Shown: positions 9,275-18,359, numbered from the stretch's first letter. The stretch: 64,000 nucleotides of DNA from an uncultured Eubacteriales bacterium (GCA_910580045.1 CAJTXF010000006.1:1-64000), one strand, 5' to 3'. Numbers and translations are program-made. Notes: a model not told the origin generated them from the letters alone.

Positions 9275-9937
9275 ATGGAAAAAATTTATATTTATGGTGA
9301 GCGGGAAAAGCGTATCAACTATGTCGAGGCTCTGGAAGCCTGCGGCGTAAAAGCTGTCGTTTCTTGGAAACTGGAGGATGCTGATTTGTGTAGCGGGCTT
9401 CTTCTTCCCGGCGGAGCGGACGTGAACCCTTCCCTCTATGGCCAGGAGAACCAGGGCAGCCGTGGAATTGATTCCCTGCTTGACCAGGCAGAACTCGGGC
9501 TGGCCCATCGCTTTGTGGACAGCGGCCGCCCTATTTTAGGCATCTGCCGGGGACTTCAAATATTAAACATAGCCTTTGGTGGTACTCTCATACAGAACCT
9601 TCCCACAGCTTCCTCTCACCGCTGGGAGGAGTCTACTGGTGATAAACAGCATATGATTACTGTGCCGACAGACAGCTTCTTGTTCCCTCTGTACGGAGCC
9701 CGCTTTTCTGTGAACAGCGCCCACCACCAGGGTGCCGGTCAAGTGGCGGAGCATTTCCGCATCGCGGCCCAGGCAGAGGACAGTACAGTTGAGGCTCTTG
9801 CGTGGCCAGAAAAAAATATCTGGGCTGTGCAGTTCCACCCCGAGCGGATGACTTTGCGCCACAGACGGGATGATACCGTAGACGGCTTAAAGATTTTCCA
9901 GTTTTTTACTGGGATTTTGGGACAGCGCTCTGCATAA
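9275..9937 (+). CDS. Gamma-glutamyl-gamma-aminobutyrate hydrolase family protein (peptidase C26)
   Basis: 220-residue class I glutamine amidotransferase-like hydrolase. The nucleophile Cys91 lies in GICRG, and the His188/Glu190 pair in QFHPE completes the triad. LLPGGADVNPSLYG is the typical PuuD-like N-terminal motif. The family cleaves gamma-glutamyl amides such as gamma-glutamyl-GABA in polyamine breakdown; the substrate here is unproven, since no puu genes are nearby. AGGAG lies seven bases before the ATG. It ends 79 bases before tRNA-Leu, which has its own promoter. Confidence 0.88.
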   Translation: MEKIYIYGEREKRINYVEALEACGVKAVVSWKLEDADLCSGLLLPGGADVNPSLYGQENQGSRGIDSLLDQAELGLAHRFVDSGRPILGICRGLQILNIAFGGTLIQNLPTASSHRWEESTGDKQHMITVPTDSFLFPLYGARFSVNSAHHQGAGQVAEHFRIAAQAEDSTVEALAWPEKNIWAVQFHPERMTLRHRRDDTVDGLKIFQFFTGILGQRSA

Positions 9938-9972
9938 GCAGGAGAAAAAAGAGAGAATTATCAAATTTGAGA

Positions 9973-10001
9973 TTGACAATTGGCGGCATAAGTGCTATAA
10001 T
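9973..10001 (+). promoter_or_regulatory. Consensus promoter of tRNA-Leu
   Basis: Perfect TTGACA (9973-9978), 17-base spacer and TATAAT (9996-10001), with a TG at the extended -10 position. The start is predicted about eight bases upstream of the tRNA. Confidence 0.85.
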
Positions 10002-10015
10002 GTGAGCGTTGATTT

Positions 10016-10099
10016 GCGCGAGTGCTGGAACTGGCAGACAGGCACGTTTGAGGTGCGTGTGCTTATGGCGTACGGGTTCAAGTCCCGTCTCGCGCACCA
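10016..10099 (+). tRNA. tRNA-Leu(GAG), CCA encoded
   Basis: 84 nt. The acceptor stem GCGCGAG pairs with CTCGCGC, followed by A and CCA. The anticodon stem CACGT/GCGTG encloses loop TTGAGGT, giving anticodon GAG (reads CUC/CUU). A type II variable arm and GGTTCAAGTCC T-arm are present. Confidence 0.95.
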
Positions 10100-10101
10100 G
10101 A

Positions 10102-10145
10102 AATATCCCCGGGAAATTTGGTTTTCCGGGGATATTGTTATTTGC
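10102..10145 (+). terminator. Terminator of tRNA-Leu
   Basis: Hairpin AATATCCCCGGGAAA / TTTTCCGGGGATATT followed by a T-rich tail, directly after the CCA end. Confidence 0.8.
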
Positions 10146-10168
10146 TTTGCATGCCTCATTCTCAGAAG

Positions 10169-10208
10169 AAAACGCCCAGGAAAGCGCGGCGCCTTCCTGG
10201 GCGTTTTT
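10169..10208. terminator. Bidirectional terminator
   Basis: Strong stem AAAACGCCCAGGAA / TTCCTGGGCGTTTT, with T-runs in both directions. It serves the leftward GH4 gene and backs up the tRNA terminator. Confidence 0.85.
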
Positions 10209-10246
10209 ATGTATCAGAGAGCTTTCGTTTATAACCGGCCAGAATT

Positions 10247-11569
10247 TCAGTGATACTTTGGCAGCCAGTTTCCATGGGTGTCAATCAAATCGTCCACCAT
10301 CTTAATGATAGTGTCAATATCCAGCTCACTGCCTGTATGGGGGTCCAGCATGGCAGCTTGATAGATGTGCTCCTTCTTCTGGGTCACAGCAGCCTCAATG
10401 GTCAGCAGCTGCACATTGACGTTGGTCATATTCATCGCTGCGCACTGCACAGGCAGGCGGCCCACCCGGCAGGGATTCACGCCCATATTGTCCACCAGGC
10501 AGGGCACCTCGACACAGGCGTCAGCAGGCAGATTTTCAATCAGCCCGCCGGTATTCACAACGTTGCCGCCGATTTTATAGGGATTGCCGGTGATAATGGA
10601 TTCCATAATATAGGAGGCGTACTCCCGGGAACGCTCATGGTTCAGCTGGCGGCTCTCCTTGAGCTGGTCACGCTCTTTGGCCCAGCCCTCAATTTGGTTC
10701 ACACAGCGGCGGGGATACTCGTCCAGGGGAATCTGGAAGCGCTCAATCAGCTCAGGATACTTCTCCTTGATGTAGAACATATTGTACTCCGCATTGTGCT
10801 CGCTGGACTCCGTGCAGTAGTAGCCAAACTTGTCGATATAGTCGAAGCGAACCATATCCTTGTGCTGTTCCTTCGCGTTCTTCTCCTTGGCGCGGCGGCG
10901 AATCTCAGGGTACAAATCATTGCCGTCCTTATCCTGGAGCTTCAGCAGCCATCCCATGTGGTTGATGCCTGCAATCAGCTCCTTGCGGCCCTCCAGCTTG
11001 TCCTCCATGTCCAATGCTTTCAAAAGGCCCTCAGAACAGACCTGTACGCTGTGGCAGAGGCCCACCGTCTTCACGCCGGTATATCTCTGCATATAGCCAG
11101 AGAGCATGGCCATAGGATTGGTATAGTTCAGGAACCAGGCGTTGGGGCAGACTTCCTCCATATCCCGGGCAAAATCAGCCATAACCGGAATGGTGCGCAG
11201 AGCCCGCATAATGCCGCCAATGCCCAGAGTGTCACCAATGGTTTGGCGCAGGCCGTATTTCTTGGGCACCTCAAAGTCAATGATGGTGCAGGGGTCATAC
11301 AGGCCGACCTGAATGGCGTTGACAACAAAATTTGCTCCACGCAGGGCCTTCTTGCGGTTCTCTACCCCCAAATGTGTGGTAATCCTGCCATGGCCGCCCA
11401 AAGTCTCATTCATCGCGCCCAGAATCTCAGCGCTCTCCTGCAGGCGCTGGCCGTCAATGTCATACAGGGCGAACTCCGCATCCCGCAGGACTGGGCTGCA
11501 CATGCAGTCGCCGATGACATTCCGGGCAAACACCGTACTGCCGGCGCCCATAAAGGTTACTTTTATCAT
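10247..11569 (-). CDS. Alpha-galactosidase-type glycoside hydrolase family 4
   Basis: 440-residue GH4 enzyme, which uses NAD+ and a divalent metal (usually Mn2+) in a redox-elimination mechanism rather than classical hydrolysis. The N-terminal Rossmann segment is VTFMGAGST. The metal-site motif CHSVQ (Cys172-His173), NPM at 151-153 and GINHMGW (His204) are present; the CHSV form is characteristic of alpha-galactosidases (MelA) rather than alpha-glucosidases. Cytoplasmic, so it would act on imported galactosides. GGAGGG precedes the ATG. It is divergent from the GH2 gene, with separate promoters in the shared 300-bp gap. Confidence 0.92.
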   Translation of the reverse strand: MIKVTFMGAGSTVFARNVIGDCMCSPVLRDAEFALYDIDGQRLQESAEILGAMNETLGGHGRITTHLGVENRKKALRGANFVVNAIQVGLYDPCTIIDFEVPKKYGLRQTIGDTLGIGGIMRALRTIPVMADFARDMEEVCPNAWFLNYTNPMAMLSGYMQRYTGVKTVGLCHSVQVCSEGLLKALDMEDKLEGRKELIAGINHMGWLLKLQDKDGNDLYPEIRRRAKEKNAKEQHKDMVRFDYIDKFGYYCTESSEHNAEYNMFYIKEKYPELIERFQIPLDEYPRRCVNQIEGWAKERDQLKESRQLNHERSREYASYIMESIITGNPYKIGGNVVNTGGLIENLPADACVEVPCLVDNMGVNPCRVGRLPVQCAAMNMTNVNVQLLTIEAAVTQKKEHIYQAAMLDPHTGSELDIDTIIKMVDDLIDTHGNWLPKYH

Positions 11570-11620
11570 TCGATATTCCCTCCATTTTTGCGGCTTTCAA
11601 AGCCCGCAAGAGTTTTCTAA

Positions 11621-11649
11621 AGAATAGCACAAGTGTACCAAAATAGCAA
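11621..11649 (-). promoter_or_regulatory. Promoter of the GH4 gene
   Basis: Minus strand TTGCTA (11644-11649), 17 bases, TATTCT (11621-11626). The leader contains a hairpin, CTTGCGGGCTTT/AAAGCCGCAA (11588-11611), that could be an operator or leader structure. Confidence 0.55.
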
Positions 11650-11791
11650 GGGAAATCACGAAAAAGACAGGTAAATCTAAAAAAGCACCACCTCATAAGC
11701 TGTGCTGTTCCCTGCTCCCCCCTTATATAACCTTTATGCAGTACTTGGCAGCAGAATCCGCCTATTCTGTCAACTTATTTTCTCTTTCCTG

Positions 11792-11820
11792 TTGCTTTTT
11801 TGCCAATCAGCCGGTATAAT
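11792..11820 (+). promoter_or_regulatory. Promoter of the GH2 gene
   Basis: TTGCTT (11792-11797), 17-base spacer, TATAAT (11815-11820), 50 bases before the ATG. The 11570-11869 gap otherwise holds only the divergent GH4 promoter. Confidence 0.7.
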
Positions 11821-11869
11821 GAAGAAAATCTTTCCAGCTTCCACAAAATTATGAAAAGGAGCAGAAACG

Positions 11870-13597
11870 ATGATTCATAGACCTGAACATCCAAATCCAC
11901 AATTCCAGCGGGAGAACTGGATGAACCTGAACGGTCCCTGGCAGCTTGCCTTTGACCAGGGCAGGAGCGGCATGGCCCGCAAGCTGTATCTCTCTGAGCC
12001 AAAGACTGCCAAACAGTTTGACAAGACCATTCAGGTGCCTTTTTGCCCAGAAAGCAAGCTCAGCGGTATTGGGTATACTGACTTTATCCATGGGGTGTGG
12101 TACCGCCGCACAGTAGAGCTGAGTGACGCCCAGCTGGCAGGCCGCGTCCTGCTCCACTTTGGTGCAGTAGATTATGAAGCTGTGGTGTATGTGAACGGTG
12201 CAGAGGCTGGACGGCATCTGGGCGGATATACCTCGTTTTCTTTTGACATAACCGGGCTGGTGCATCCAGGTGAAAACATAGTGACTGTGTATGCGCAGGA
12301 CGACACCCGCAGCTTGGTACAAGCCTCGGGCAAGCAGTCCGGAGAGTATGGCTCCTATGGCTGCTTCTATACCCGAACCACCGGCATCTGGCAGACTGTA
12401 TGGCTGGAGTTTGTGCCCCGGCAGTATGTGCGCCGGGTGAAATTCTATCCTGATTTGGAGAACCAGTGTTTGGGGATTGACTGTGATGTAGAGGGCCAGG
12501 GCACTGTCACTGTGACTGCATCTTATAAGGGAGTTCCCTGTGGGAGTGTTTCGGGGATGGCCAGCGGCAGCGGCAGCCGGTTCACCCTCCCCCTTTCTGA
12601 GCTGCACCTGTGGGAGCCTGGTCATGGCAGGCTGTATGATATTGAAATCACGTTTGGTGAGGACCGTATCCGTAGCTATGCTGGAATGCGGCAAATCAGG
12701 TTGGATGGGTATCGCTTCCTACTTAACGGAAAGCCTGTGTTTCAACGTATGGTTTTGGACCAGGGGTTCTATCGGGAAGGTATCTACACCGCTCCCAGCG
12801 ATAATGATTTGCTGCAGGATATAAAGCTGTCCATGGCTTTTGGATTTAATGGTGCGCGCCTACACGAGAAGGTATTCGAGCCCCGGTTCCTATACCACTG
12901 CGACAGGGAGGGCTATTTGGTCTGGGGCGAACACGCCAACTGGGGCATGGACCTGAGCGACGCCAATGCTTTCCTGCACTTTATGCCCCAGTGGATGGAG
13001 GCTGTGGAGCGGGACTTCAACCATCCTTCCATTATTGGCTGGTGCCCCTTTAACGAGACCTGGGACTGTGAGGGCCGCCGTCAGCTGGACAGGAGCCTGG
13101 AGGCTGTTTGGCAGGTGACCAAAGCCCTGGATTCCACCCGGCCCTGCATTGACACTTCCGGAAACTTCCACACAGCGTATACCGACATATACGACCTGCA
13201 CGACTACTGCCAGAATGTAGAGGAATTCACTGCCCACTATCAGGACTTCCCCCAGGACACAGAAAAGATGGAGACTTTCCCCCAGCGCCAGCACTACCGG
13301 CCAGGACTGCCGCTTTTTATCAGCGAATACGGCGGCATCAAATGGGACACTGGCAGTGAGAACAGTGACGCCTGGGGCTATGGTGACGCGCCGAAAACAG
13401 AAGAAGAGTTCCTAAAGCGCTATCAGGGCCTGACCCAGGCATTGCTGAACCATCCCAACATCATGGGTTTCTGCTACACCCAGCTGTATGATGTAGAGCA
13501 GGAGGTCAACGGCCTGTGTGACTATGAGCGCAAGCCAAAGTTTGAGCCGGAAGTGATTCGGGCCATTAACGCAGCTCCAGCCGCAATAGAGAAATAA
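11870..13597 (+). CDS. Glycoside hydrolase family 2 (beta-galactosidase/glucuronidase-like)
   Basis: 575 residues, cytoplasmic. Three GH2 parts are visible: an N-terminal sugar-binding jelly roll (about 1-190, with NLNGPWQLAFD), an immunoglobulin-like domain (about 190-270) and the TIM barrel. The catalytic acid is Glu396 in CPFNETWD and the nucleophile is Glu486 in FISEYGG. It is shorter than LacZ and lacks its C-terminal domains, so it belongs to the compact GH2 forms; the exact sugar cannot be fixed. AAAGGAG lies eight bases before the ATG. The divergent GH4 neighbour suggests a shared plant- or mucin-glycan diet. Confidence 0.9.
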   Translation: MIHRPEHPNPQFQRENWMNLNGPWQLAFDQGRSGMARKLYLSEPKTAKQFDKTIQVPFCPESKLSGIGYTDFIHGVWYRRTVELSDAQLAGRVLLHFGAVDYEAVVYVNGAEAGRHLGGYTSFSFDITGLVHPGENIVTVYAQDDTRSLVQASGKQSGEYGSYGCFYTRTTGIWQTVWLEFVPRQYVRRVKFYPDLENQCLGIDCDVEGQGTVTVTASYKGVPCGSVSGMASGSGSRFTLPLSELHLWEPGHGRLYDIEITFGEDRIRSYAGMRQIRLDGYRFLLNGKPVFQRMVLDQGFYREGIYTAPSDNDLLQDIKLSMAFGFNGARLHEKVFEPRFLYHCDREGYLVWGEHANWGMDLSDANAFLHFMPQWMEAVERDFNHPSIIGWCPFNETWDCEGRRQLDRSLEAVWQVTKALDSTRPCIDTSGNFHTAYTDIYDLHDYCQNVEEFTAHYQDFPQDTEKMETFPQRQHYRPGLPLFISEYGGIKWDTGSENSDAWGYGDAPKTEEEFLKRYQGLTQALLNHPNIMGFCYTQLYDVEQEVNGLCDYERKPKFEPEVIRAINAAPAAIEK

Positions 13598-13601
13598 ATT
13601 T

Positions 13602-13728
13602 ATAGTTAACGCAGTTCCAAAGAGGTATCACTTCAGAGGTTATACCTCTTTGGAGCCTGGCGTCACGGGTTGCCCGCGCCGCTCTGCTTGAAAATCCGTT
13701 TTTACCGATTTTCAAGTGCGTTTACTAT
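13602..13728. repeat. Small composite palindromic element, about 127 bp
   Basis: Ends ATAGTTAACGCA (13602) and TGCGTTTACTAT (to 13728) match those at 7794/7896. Three hairpins lie inside: CCAAAGAGGTAT/ATACCTCTTTGG, GGCG-CGGGT-GCCCGCGCC and CTTGAAAATC/GATTTTCAAG. It begins four bases after the GH2 stop. Confidence 0.7.
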
Positions 13729-13748
13729 ATCTGCACATGTGCAAATAA

Positions 13749-13791
13749 CCGCCTCGAAGCTAACGCTCCGGGGCGGCTTTATTTTTTTATC
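13749..13791. terminator. Terminator after GH2
   Basis: Stem CCGCCTCG/CGGGGCGG with a 12-base loop, then CTTTATTTTTTTAT. It may also stop the convergent binding-protein transcript. Confidence 0.7.
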
Positions 13792-13817
13792 TTACACTGG
13801 GGGCGGTTTTCAGACAG

Positions 13818-15116
13818 TTAGGTGGCCTCTGCCTGCAGGCGGTCCAGCTTTTCCATACATTCTTCCACTGTCGCTCCCTCTAAAAGATCCCGTACCAACA
13901 GGCACACATTCCCCCACTGCTCCAGTTTCATATTGGCGTTGCTAGCCAGCACGTATACATTCTCCTGTATCAAGGCATTCAGGGGCTTCAATGAATCTAC
14001 ACAGTCCACTTCCACATTTTTAGAAGGGGATATTACCTGGTTCATTTCAGAGTAAAGCTGCAGGGCCTCGTCAGTCAGCATGGCATCCAGGGTTGCTATA
14101 GCGTCTTCCCGGTGCTCTGCTTCAACGCCGATGCCAAAGCCTGTAATGGTCATCACCGGCATTTGACCCCGGCTGCTGGGGAATCCGATAACCTGCATGG
14201 AAAAATCCGTTTTGCCATAGGCTGTCTCCGTGTTGGCCGCGCCCCAATAGGCCATAACAATCGGCGTCTTTCCCGCCAAGAAGTCTGAGCCTTCCCCCTC
14301 AATGGCCTCGCTGACAACAGCCTTTTCTGCATCAATAAAGCCTCTGTCAATAAGCTCCTGCAAAAACTCAAAGCTGGGACGCATATAGTCGCTGTACTTC
14401 TTTTCACCGCTGTTCAGAGCTGCAATTTCAGCCTCTGTATCGCCGCCGTTGTACAAGTCGGCATAAGCCTGGGCAAACACAAAGGTTTCCAGCCACCAGC
14501 GGTTCGCGCCGACAGGCGTTTCATAGCCCTTGTCCTGCAGAACCTGACAGCAAGCTAGGAATTCTTCCGGTGTATTGGGGATTTCCAAGTGACATTTTTC
14601 AAAAATATCCGTGTTGATGAATAAGCCATAGGCCACCACCTCTTGCGGAATGGCCACCAGTTTCCCATCGACCGTATTGGCAGTTATAATTACATCCCGC
14701 AGATTGTCTACACACTCCATGTCGGATAAGTCCGCCAGCAGCCCCTCTTTACCTAAAGCCGAAATCACGTCAGGATTGAGCAGGTACATATCGTCCATAT
14801 TGTTCCGTGCCCGCTCTAAAGTCACATCATCGTAGGTTTTATCCTGATAATCAGCGGCAGTATAGGTTCGGTAGGCCATGGTGGTGCCAACTTTTTCTTC
14901 TGCCAGGGCTATCGTCAATTCCGAGGCGGTCCGGGCAACATTCTGTGCGTCAGGATTGATTTTCTCCATGGGGCTGAACAGGTTGACCACCCGCTCCTCC
15001 TCCGCGTCAGAGAGAATCAGCTGACTGTCCTTAGGCGTACTGCAGGCTGTCACTGTCAAGAGCAGCAAAAGCGCTGAAAGGAAAAGAAACACTCTTTTTA
15101 ATACATGCTTTTTCAA
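13818..15116 (-). CDS. Extracellular solute-binding lipoprotein (ABC family 1), orphan
   Basis: 432 residues from a TTG start with GGGAGAG upstream; the longer ATG frame has no ribosome binding site. The signal peptide ends in lipobox TVTAC with Cys25, so the protein is anchored outside the membrane. The body resembles family 1 sugar-binding proteins (PNTPEEFLACC, PIVMAYWGAAN, GFGIGVEA segments). No ABC permease or ATPase gene is adjacent. It is the second gene after a membrane hybrid histidine kinase, 81 bases downstream, so it may present a ligand to that kinase rather than to a transporter. That role is inferred from context only. Confidence 0.85.
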   Translation of the reverse strand: MKKHVLKRVFLFLSALLLLLTVTACSTPKDSQLILSDAEEERVVNLFSPMEKINPDAQNVARTASELTIALAEEKVGTTMAYRTYTAADYQDKTYDDVTLERARNNMDDMYLLNPDVISALGKEGLLADLSDMECVDNLRDVIITANTVDGKLVAIPQEVVAYGLFINTDIFEKCHLEIPNTPEEFLACCQVLQDKGYETPVGANRWWLETFVFAQAYADLYNGGDTEAEIAALNSGEKKYSDYMRPSFEFLQELIDRGFIDAEKAVVSEAIEGEGSDFLAGKTPIVMAYWGAANTETAYGKTDFSMQVIGFPSSRGQMPVMTITGFGIGVEAEHREDAIATLDAMLTDEALQLYSEMNQVISPSKNVEVDCVDSLKPLNALIQENVYVLASNANMKLEQWGNVCLLVRDLLEGATVEECMEKLDRLQAEAT

Positions 15117-15197
15117 AAAGAATCTCTCCCTACTGAAATCTATATATCCAAACAAAACACTATAGAAAAACTTTACAAAAACGTTGGCTACACACTG

Positions 15198-17747
15198 CTA
15201 GAGACTCTTTCGTGTGGTACTAATAATGACCCGCTTCAACAATTCTATGTCAATGGGCTTGGGAACATGGGCGTTCATACCAGCCTCCAGAGCAGCCTTT
15301 TCATCCTCGGCAAAGGCGTTGGCAGTCATGGCGATGATTGGAATGCTCCTCGCATCCTCCCGCGCCAGGGCACGGATAGCTCTTGTAGCCTCATACCCGT
15401 TCATAACCGGCATTTGCACATCCATAAGAATAGCGTCAAACTCGCCCGGGACGCAGTTCTCAAAGCATTCAACCGCCAGCTGGCCGTTTTCCACCACCTG
15501 GCAGCTGGCGCCCTCTAAATCCAGCAGTTCTGAAAGGATTTCCGCGTTGATTTCATTATCTTCAACGGCCAAAAAGTGGAGTCCCTCCAGACTGAGTTCC
15601 ACGTCTCCAACAGGCCGGGCAGGACCATCCCATAGCTCTGCCAGCTTCTCCTGCAGAGCAGAAACCAAGAAGGGCTTCATCAGCGATATTACGCCATCCC
15701 ACGCCGGAACCTCACCTGAGCAGGACAGCACCAATACAGGCCGCCCTTGCGGCATGGCCTTTCTCACCTGTTGAAGCACTGCCTCTGGCATACTGCCCAG
15801 TGTCTCCCAGTCTAAAAGAGCCAGCTGGGGGTCTCTCTCCTGAATCTGCTCCAAGGCTTCCTCCAAATCAGAAGCAGTAAACAGCTCCAATCCAGAAATC
15901 TCCATTCGGGACAGAAGCTCTTTTTCTGCCTCCCTCTCACCCACCAGCACCATAGCGCGGGTAATTTCATGGCTTTGCCAAAAGGCCTGCTCTGCCTGTC
16001 CTTCTGGTACACGAAGCTCCAGCTCTACCCGGAAGAGGCTGCCTCTATTTACCTGACTGGTTACCTCAATAGTGCCGCCCATCAGCTCTACAATACTCTT
16101 GGTGATGGCCATACCAAGGCCTGTACCCTGCACCTTATTGGTGGTACTGTTCTCCGCCCGGGTGAAAGCGTCAAAAATTGTCTCCAAAAACTCCGGCGTC
16201 ATGCCATAGCCATTGTCCTCCACCTCAATACGCAGGCGCTGATACTGGGCAGACCGCTGCCCCAAGCCAATAATCCGAAACCAGATGCTGCCTCCTGCCT
16301 GGGTATATTTCACCGCATTAGACAGCAGATTGATAAGCACCTGGTCCAAACGGGTCTGGTCCCCCACCAGATACTCATGCCGGACACCTGTCACTTCCAC
16401 AGAAAAATGCTGCTCTTTTGCCGCGGCCATGGGCTGAATGATAGCATCTACAGAGGAAACCAAATCATTAAGGGTAAATTCAGAGAGATTCAGCACCATT
16501 TTTCCGCTCTCAATCTTGGATACATCCAGTACATCATTGATTAAGCTAAGCAGGTGCTGGCCGGAGGCGGTGATTTTCTTTGTGTATTCCCGCACTTTTG
16601 CAGGATTGTCCGCATCCATGACTAACAGGCTGGTAAACCCCAGCACAGCGTTCATTGGCGTGCGAATGTCATGAGACATATTGCTGAGAAAAGTGGTTTT
16701 TGAGCTGCTGGCCAGTTGTGCGGCATGAAGAGCCTCTGCCAGCTGCCGGTTGTAGAGCTCGCGCTCTGCTTCCCGCTCTTGCCGGAGTTTGTTTTGCTGA
16801 AACTGGTTGAAGAAATACAGCAGGCAGCAGAGAAAGAATGCTACCAGCATCACAAGCACAACGATAGAGATATTCTGATTTACCGTGTCACCCTCCTGCT
16901 GGATGGCAGAAACAGGTACATAACCCACCAAAAACAGTGTGCCGCCGTTCACTGCCCACATGTAGCTAAGAGAATCCTTCTTCTGGATATCATGGTAAAA
17001 GAGAATATTATTTCCGCCAGCTATGCACTGGCTTACATCCGCTTGAAGGGACTCATCGCTAATCGCGTTAGCACGGTAAAAATCCGCCAAATCAAGATGG
17101 CCTGCACTGCGTTCCCCCATGCCCGTGGGTTTCAGAACAAAACGCTCGCTCTGGGCGTCCATAATATACAGCAGTGCCTGCTTATTGTAAAAACCTTTGG
17201 GCAGGGATTTGTCTAATGAGTCATAGATATACTCCACATATAGAGTCCCCAGCTCTTGTCCGTCCTGTTCTACGGGACAGCTTATGGTATAAGCCCAAGT
17301 ACCCATATAATTTACATAGGACTGCGAAACCGGAAGTCCGTCTACTGTACCTCCGGCAGAAAAATCCAGTTCTTCTGGGTGAAAAGCAGCTCCTGTGCTG
17401 GAGACACCCTCGTCATGACCGGAGAGCACCAAAGACAGCTGGACCATGGTGGCGTTCTTCTTGTAGGAGCGAATATACTCCTCCGGGTCCTCCGCGGCGC
17501 CTACATCCCGGGCCAGCAGGAGCTGAAACTCAGCCTCACTGCGAAGCATACTCTCTATTGTGCATCGAATCAAATCCAAACTCTCACTTAGATTCTGGAC
17601 CGCAGAATTGGACATTTCACGGCTGATTTTTTGGGAAACTGAAAACACCACACACCCCATCACCACGAAGACAAGCACGATGGAGACCAGCATGGTCATA
17701 CTATTTCTTCTCTGGCCACCGCGGCCACTGTCTGCAACATATTTCAT
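15198..17747 (-). CDS. Hybrid sensor histidine kinase with extracellular sensor and receiver domains
   Basis: 849 residues. Membrane segments at about 20-38 and 293-314 bracket an extracellular sensor of about 250 residues. A short coiled linker leads to the HisKA domain (phosphoacceptor His359 in NMSHDIRTP), then the HATPase with LINLLSNAVKYT and GTGLGMAI. A degenerate receiver-like region (about 590-690) precedes a canonical C-terminal receiver with phospho-Asp776 in ILMDVQMPVMNG. GAGGTGA precedes the ATG, and the promoter is at 17821-17850. There is no DNA-binding output domain, and no separate regulator or HPt gene lies beside it. It pairs with the solute-binding lipoprotein downstream. 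Confidence 0.92.
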   Translation of the reverse strand: MKYVADSGRGGQRRNSMTMLVSIVLVFVVMGCVVFSVSQKISREMSNSAVQNLSESLDLIRCTIESMLRSEAEFQLLLARDVGAAEDPEEYIRSYKKNATMVQLSLVLSGHDEGVSSTGAAFHPEELDFSAGGTVDGLPVSQSYVNYMGTWAYTISCPVEQDGQELGTLYVEYIYDSLDKSLPKGFYNKQALLYIMDAQSERFVLKPTGMGERSAGHLDLADFYRANAISDESLQADVSQCIAGGNNILFYHDIQKKDSLSYMWAVNGGTLFLVGYVPVSAIQQEGDTVNQNISIVVLVMLVAFFLCCLLYFFNQFQQNKLRQEREAERELYNRQLAEALHAAQLASSSKTTFLSNMSHDIRTPMNAVLGFTSLLVMDADNPAKVREYTKKITASGQHLLSLINDVLDVSKIESGKMVLNLSEFTLNDLVSSVDAIIQPMAAAKEQHFSVEVTGVRHEYLVGDQTRLDQVLINLLSNAVKYTQAGGSIWFRIIGLGQRSAQYQRLRIEVEDNGYGMTPEFLETIFDAFTRAENSTTNKVQGTGLGMAITKSIVELMGGTIEVTSQVNRGSLFRVELELRVPEGQAEQAFWQSHEITRAMVLVGEREAEKELLSRMEISGLELFTASDLEEALEQIQERDPQLALLDWETLGSMPEAVLQQVRKAMPQGRPVLVLSCSGEVPAWDGVISLMKPFLVSALQEKLAELWDGPARPVGDVELSLEGLHFLAVEDNEINAEILSELLDLEGASCQVVENGQLAVECFENCVPGEFDAILMDVQMPVMNGYEATRAIRALAREDARSIPIIAMTANAFAEDEKAALEAGMNAHVPKPIDIELLKRVIISTTRKSL

Positions 17748-17820
17748 ACTGCGCGGTCACCTCTATCCCTGTGCTCTTTTGCGTTTTCTCTGTCCAAAAC
17801 ATACTATGATTTTCGCCATT

Positions 17821-17850
17821 ATTATACCACTCCCCACCAGAATCTGTCAA
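17821..17850 (-). promoter_or_regulatory. Promoter of the hybrid kinase-binding protein operon
   Basis: Minus strand TTGACA (17845-17850), 18-base spacer, TATAAT (17821-17826), about 70 bases before the kinase start. Confidence 0.75.
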
Positions 17851-17867
17851 TGGGGAGCGCGGGAAAG

Positions 17868-17923
17868 GGATTGTCCAAATCACAGAGATAATCATCTGTA
17901 TTCCCCCGCCCTGCGGGCGGGGG
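17868..17923 (-). repeat. Dispersed GC-rich hairpin repeat, copy B
   Basis: On the minus strand it reads CCCCCGCCCGCAGGGCGGGGG, then AATACAGATGATTATCTCTGTG and TTTGGACAATCC, matching the window start (1-54). It lies just upstream of the kinase promoter. Confidence 0.75.
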
Positions 17924-18304
17924 AATACGAAAAACTCCTCGGAACGGACGCTCCCCGCGGGAAAGGCTAAGAAATCGTGATGGGATGATTCACTATAAAT
18001 ATTTCTGTAGCAGAAACTTTTAGATGAGCCAGATTTAGTATATTCTATGCGCAAAGAGGGACAGGCGATAAAGAAAGTTTTATAACGATGCCCGTCCACA
18101 TCAATTTCCAACAAACAAGACTCTGGCATGTTTTGAAGAGTTCTGATAGATACAAGAAAGGGCACAGGATTTATGAGAATTCCTGTGTATAAAACACGAG
18201 CCTAAGTAAAAATTTTTGATTCGATTTTCGTTCTATTCTGCGCAGTCTCTACTATGCTAATGCCCAGAAAACCCAGTTCTTAATAGATTGCAAAACAAAA
18301 TAGA
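17924..18304. other. Intergenic stretch with a possible decayed reading frame
   Basis: The minus strand holds an open frame from about 18165 that runs through the repeat at 17868-17923 and into the kinase promoter, so its 3' half cannot be a normal gene. The first 60 codons look protein-like (LEIDVDGHRYKTFF, PSLRIEY) but match no family I recognise. It may be a gene remnant fused to repeat sequence. Confidence 0.3.
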
Positions 18305-18345
18305 GCTGTTTCTCGACGAAAAGGCTCGAAAAATAGCTCTACCTC
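18305..18345 (-). terminator. Terminator of the MBOAT/DHHW operon
   Basis: Minus-strand hairpin AGAGCTATTTTTCGAG / TCGAGAAACAGCTCT followed by ATTTTGTTTTG, 15-20 bases after the DHHW stop. Confidence 0.65.
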
Positions 18346-18359
18346 CTACTTCATCCCGG

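Noticed and set aside
10002..10253. Small plus-strand frames over the tRNA-Leu region
   Set aside because: They translate the tRNA and the two terminators.
10250..11620. 456-codon plus-strand frame opposite the GH4 gene
   Set aside because: Mirror frame of a well-supported GH4 enzyme; the sequence is low in features and starts inside the repeat-free terminator side.
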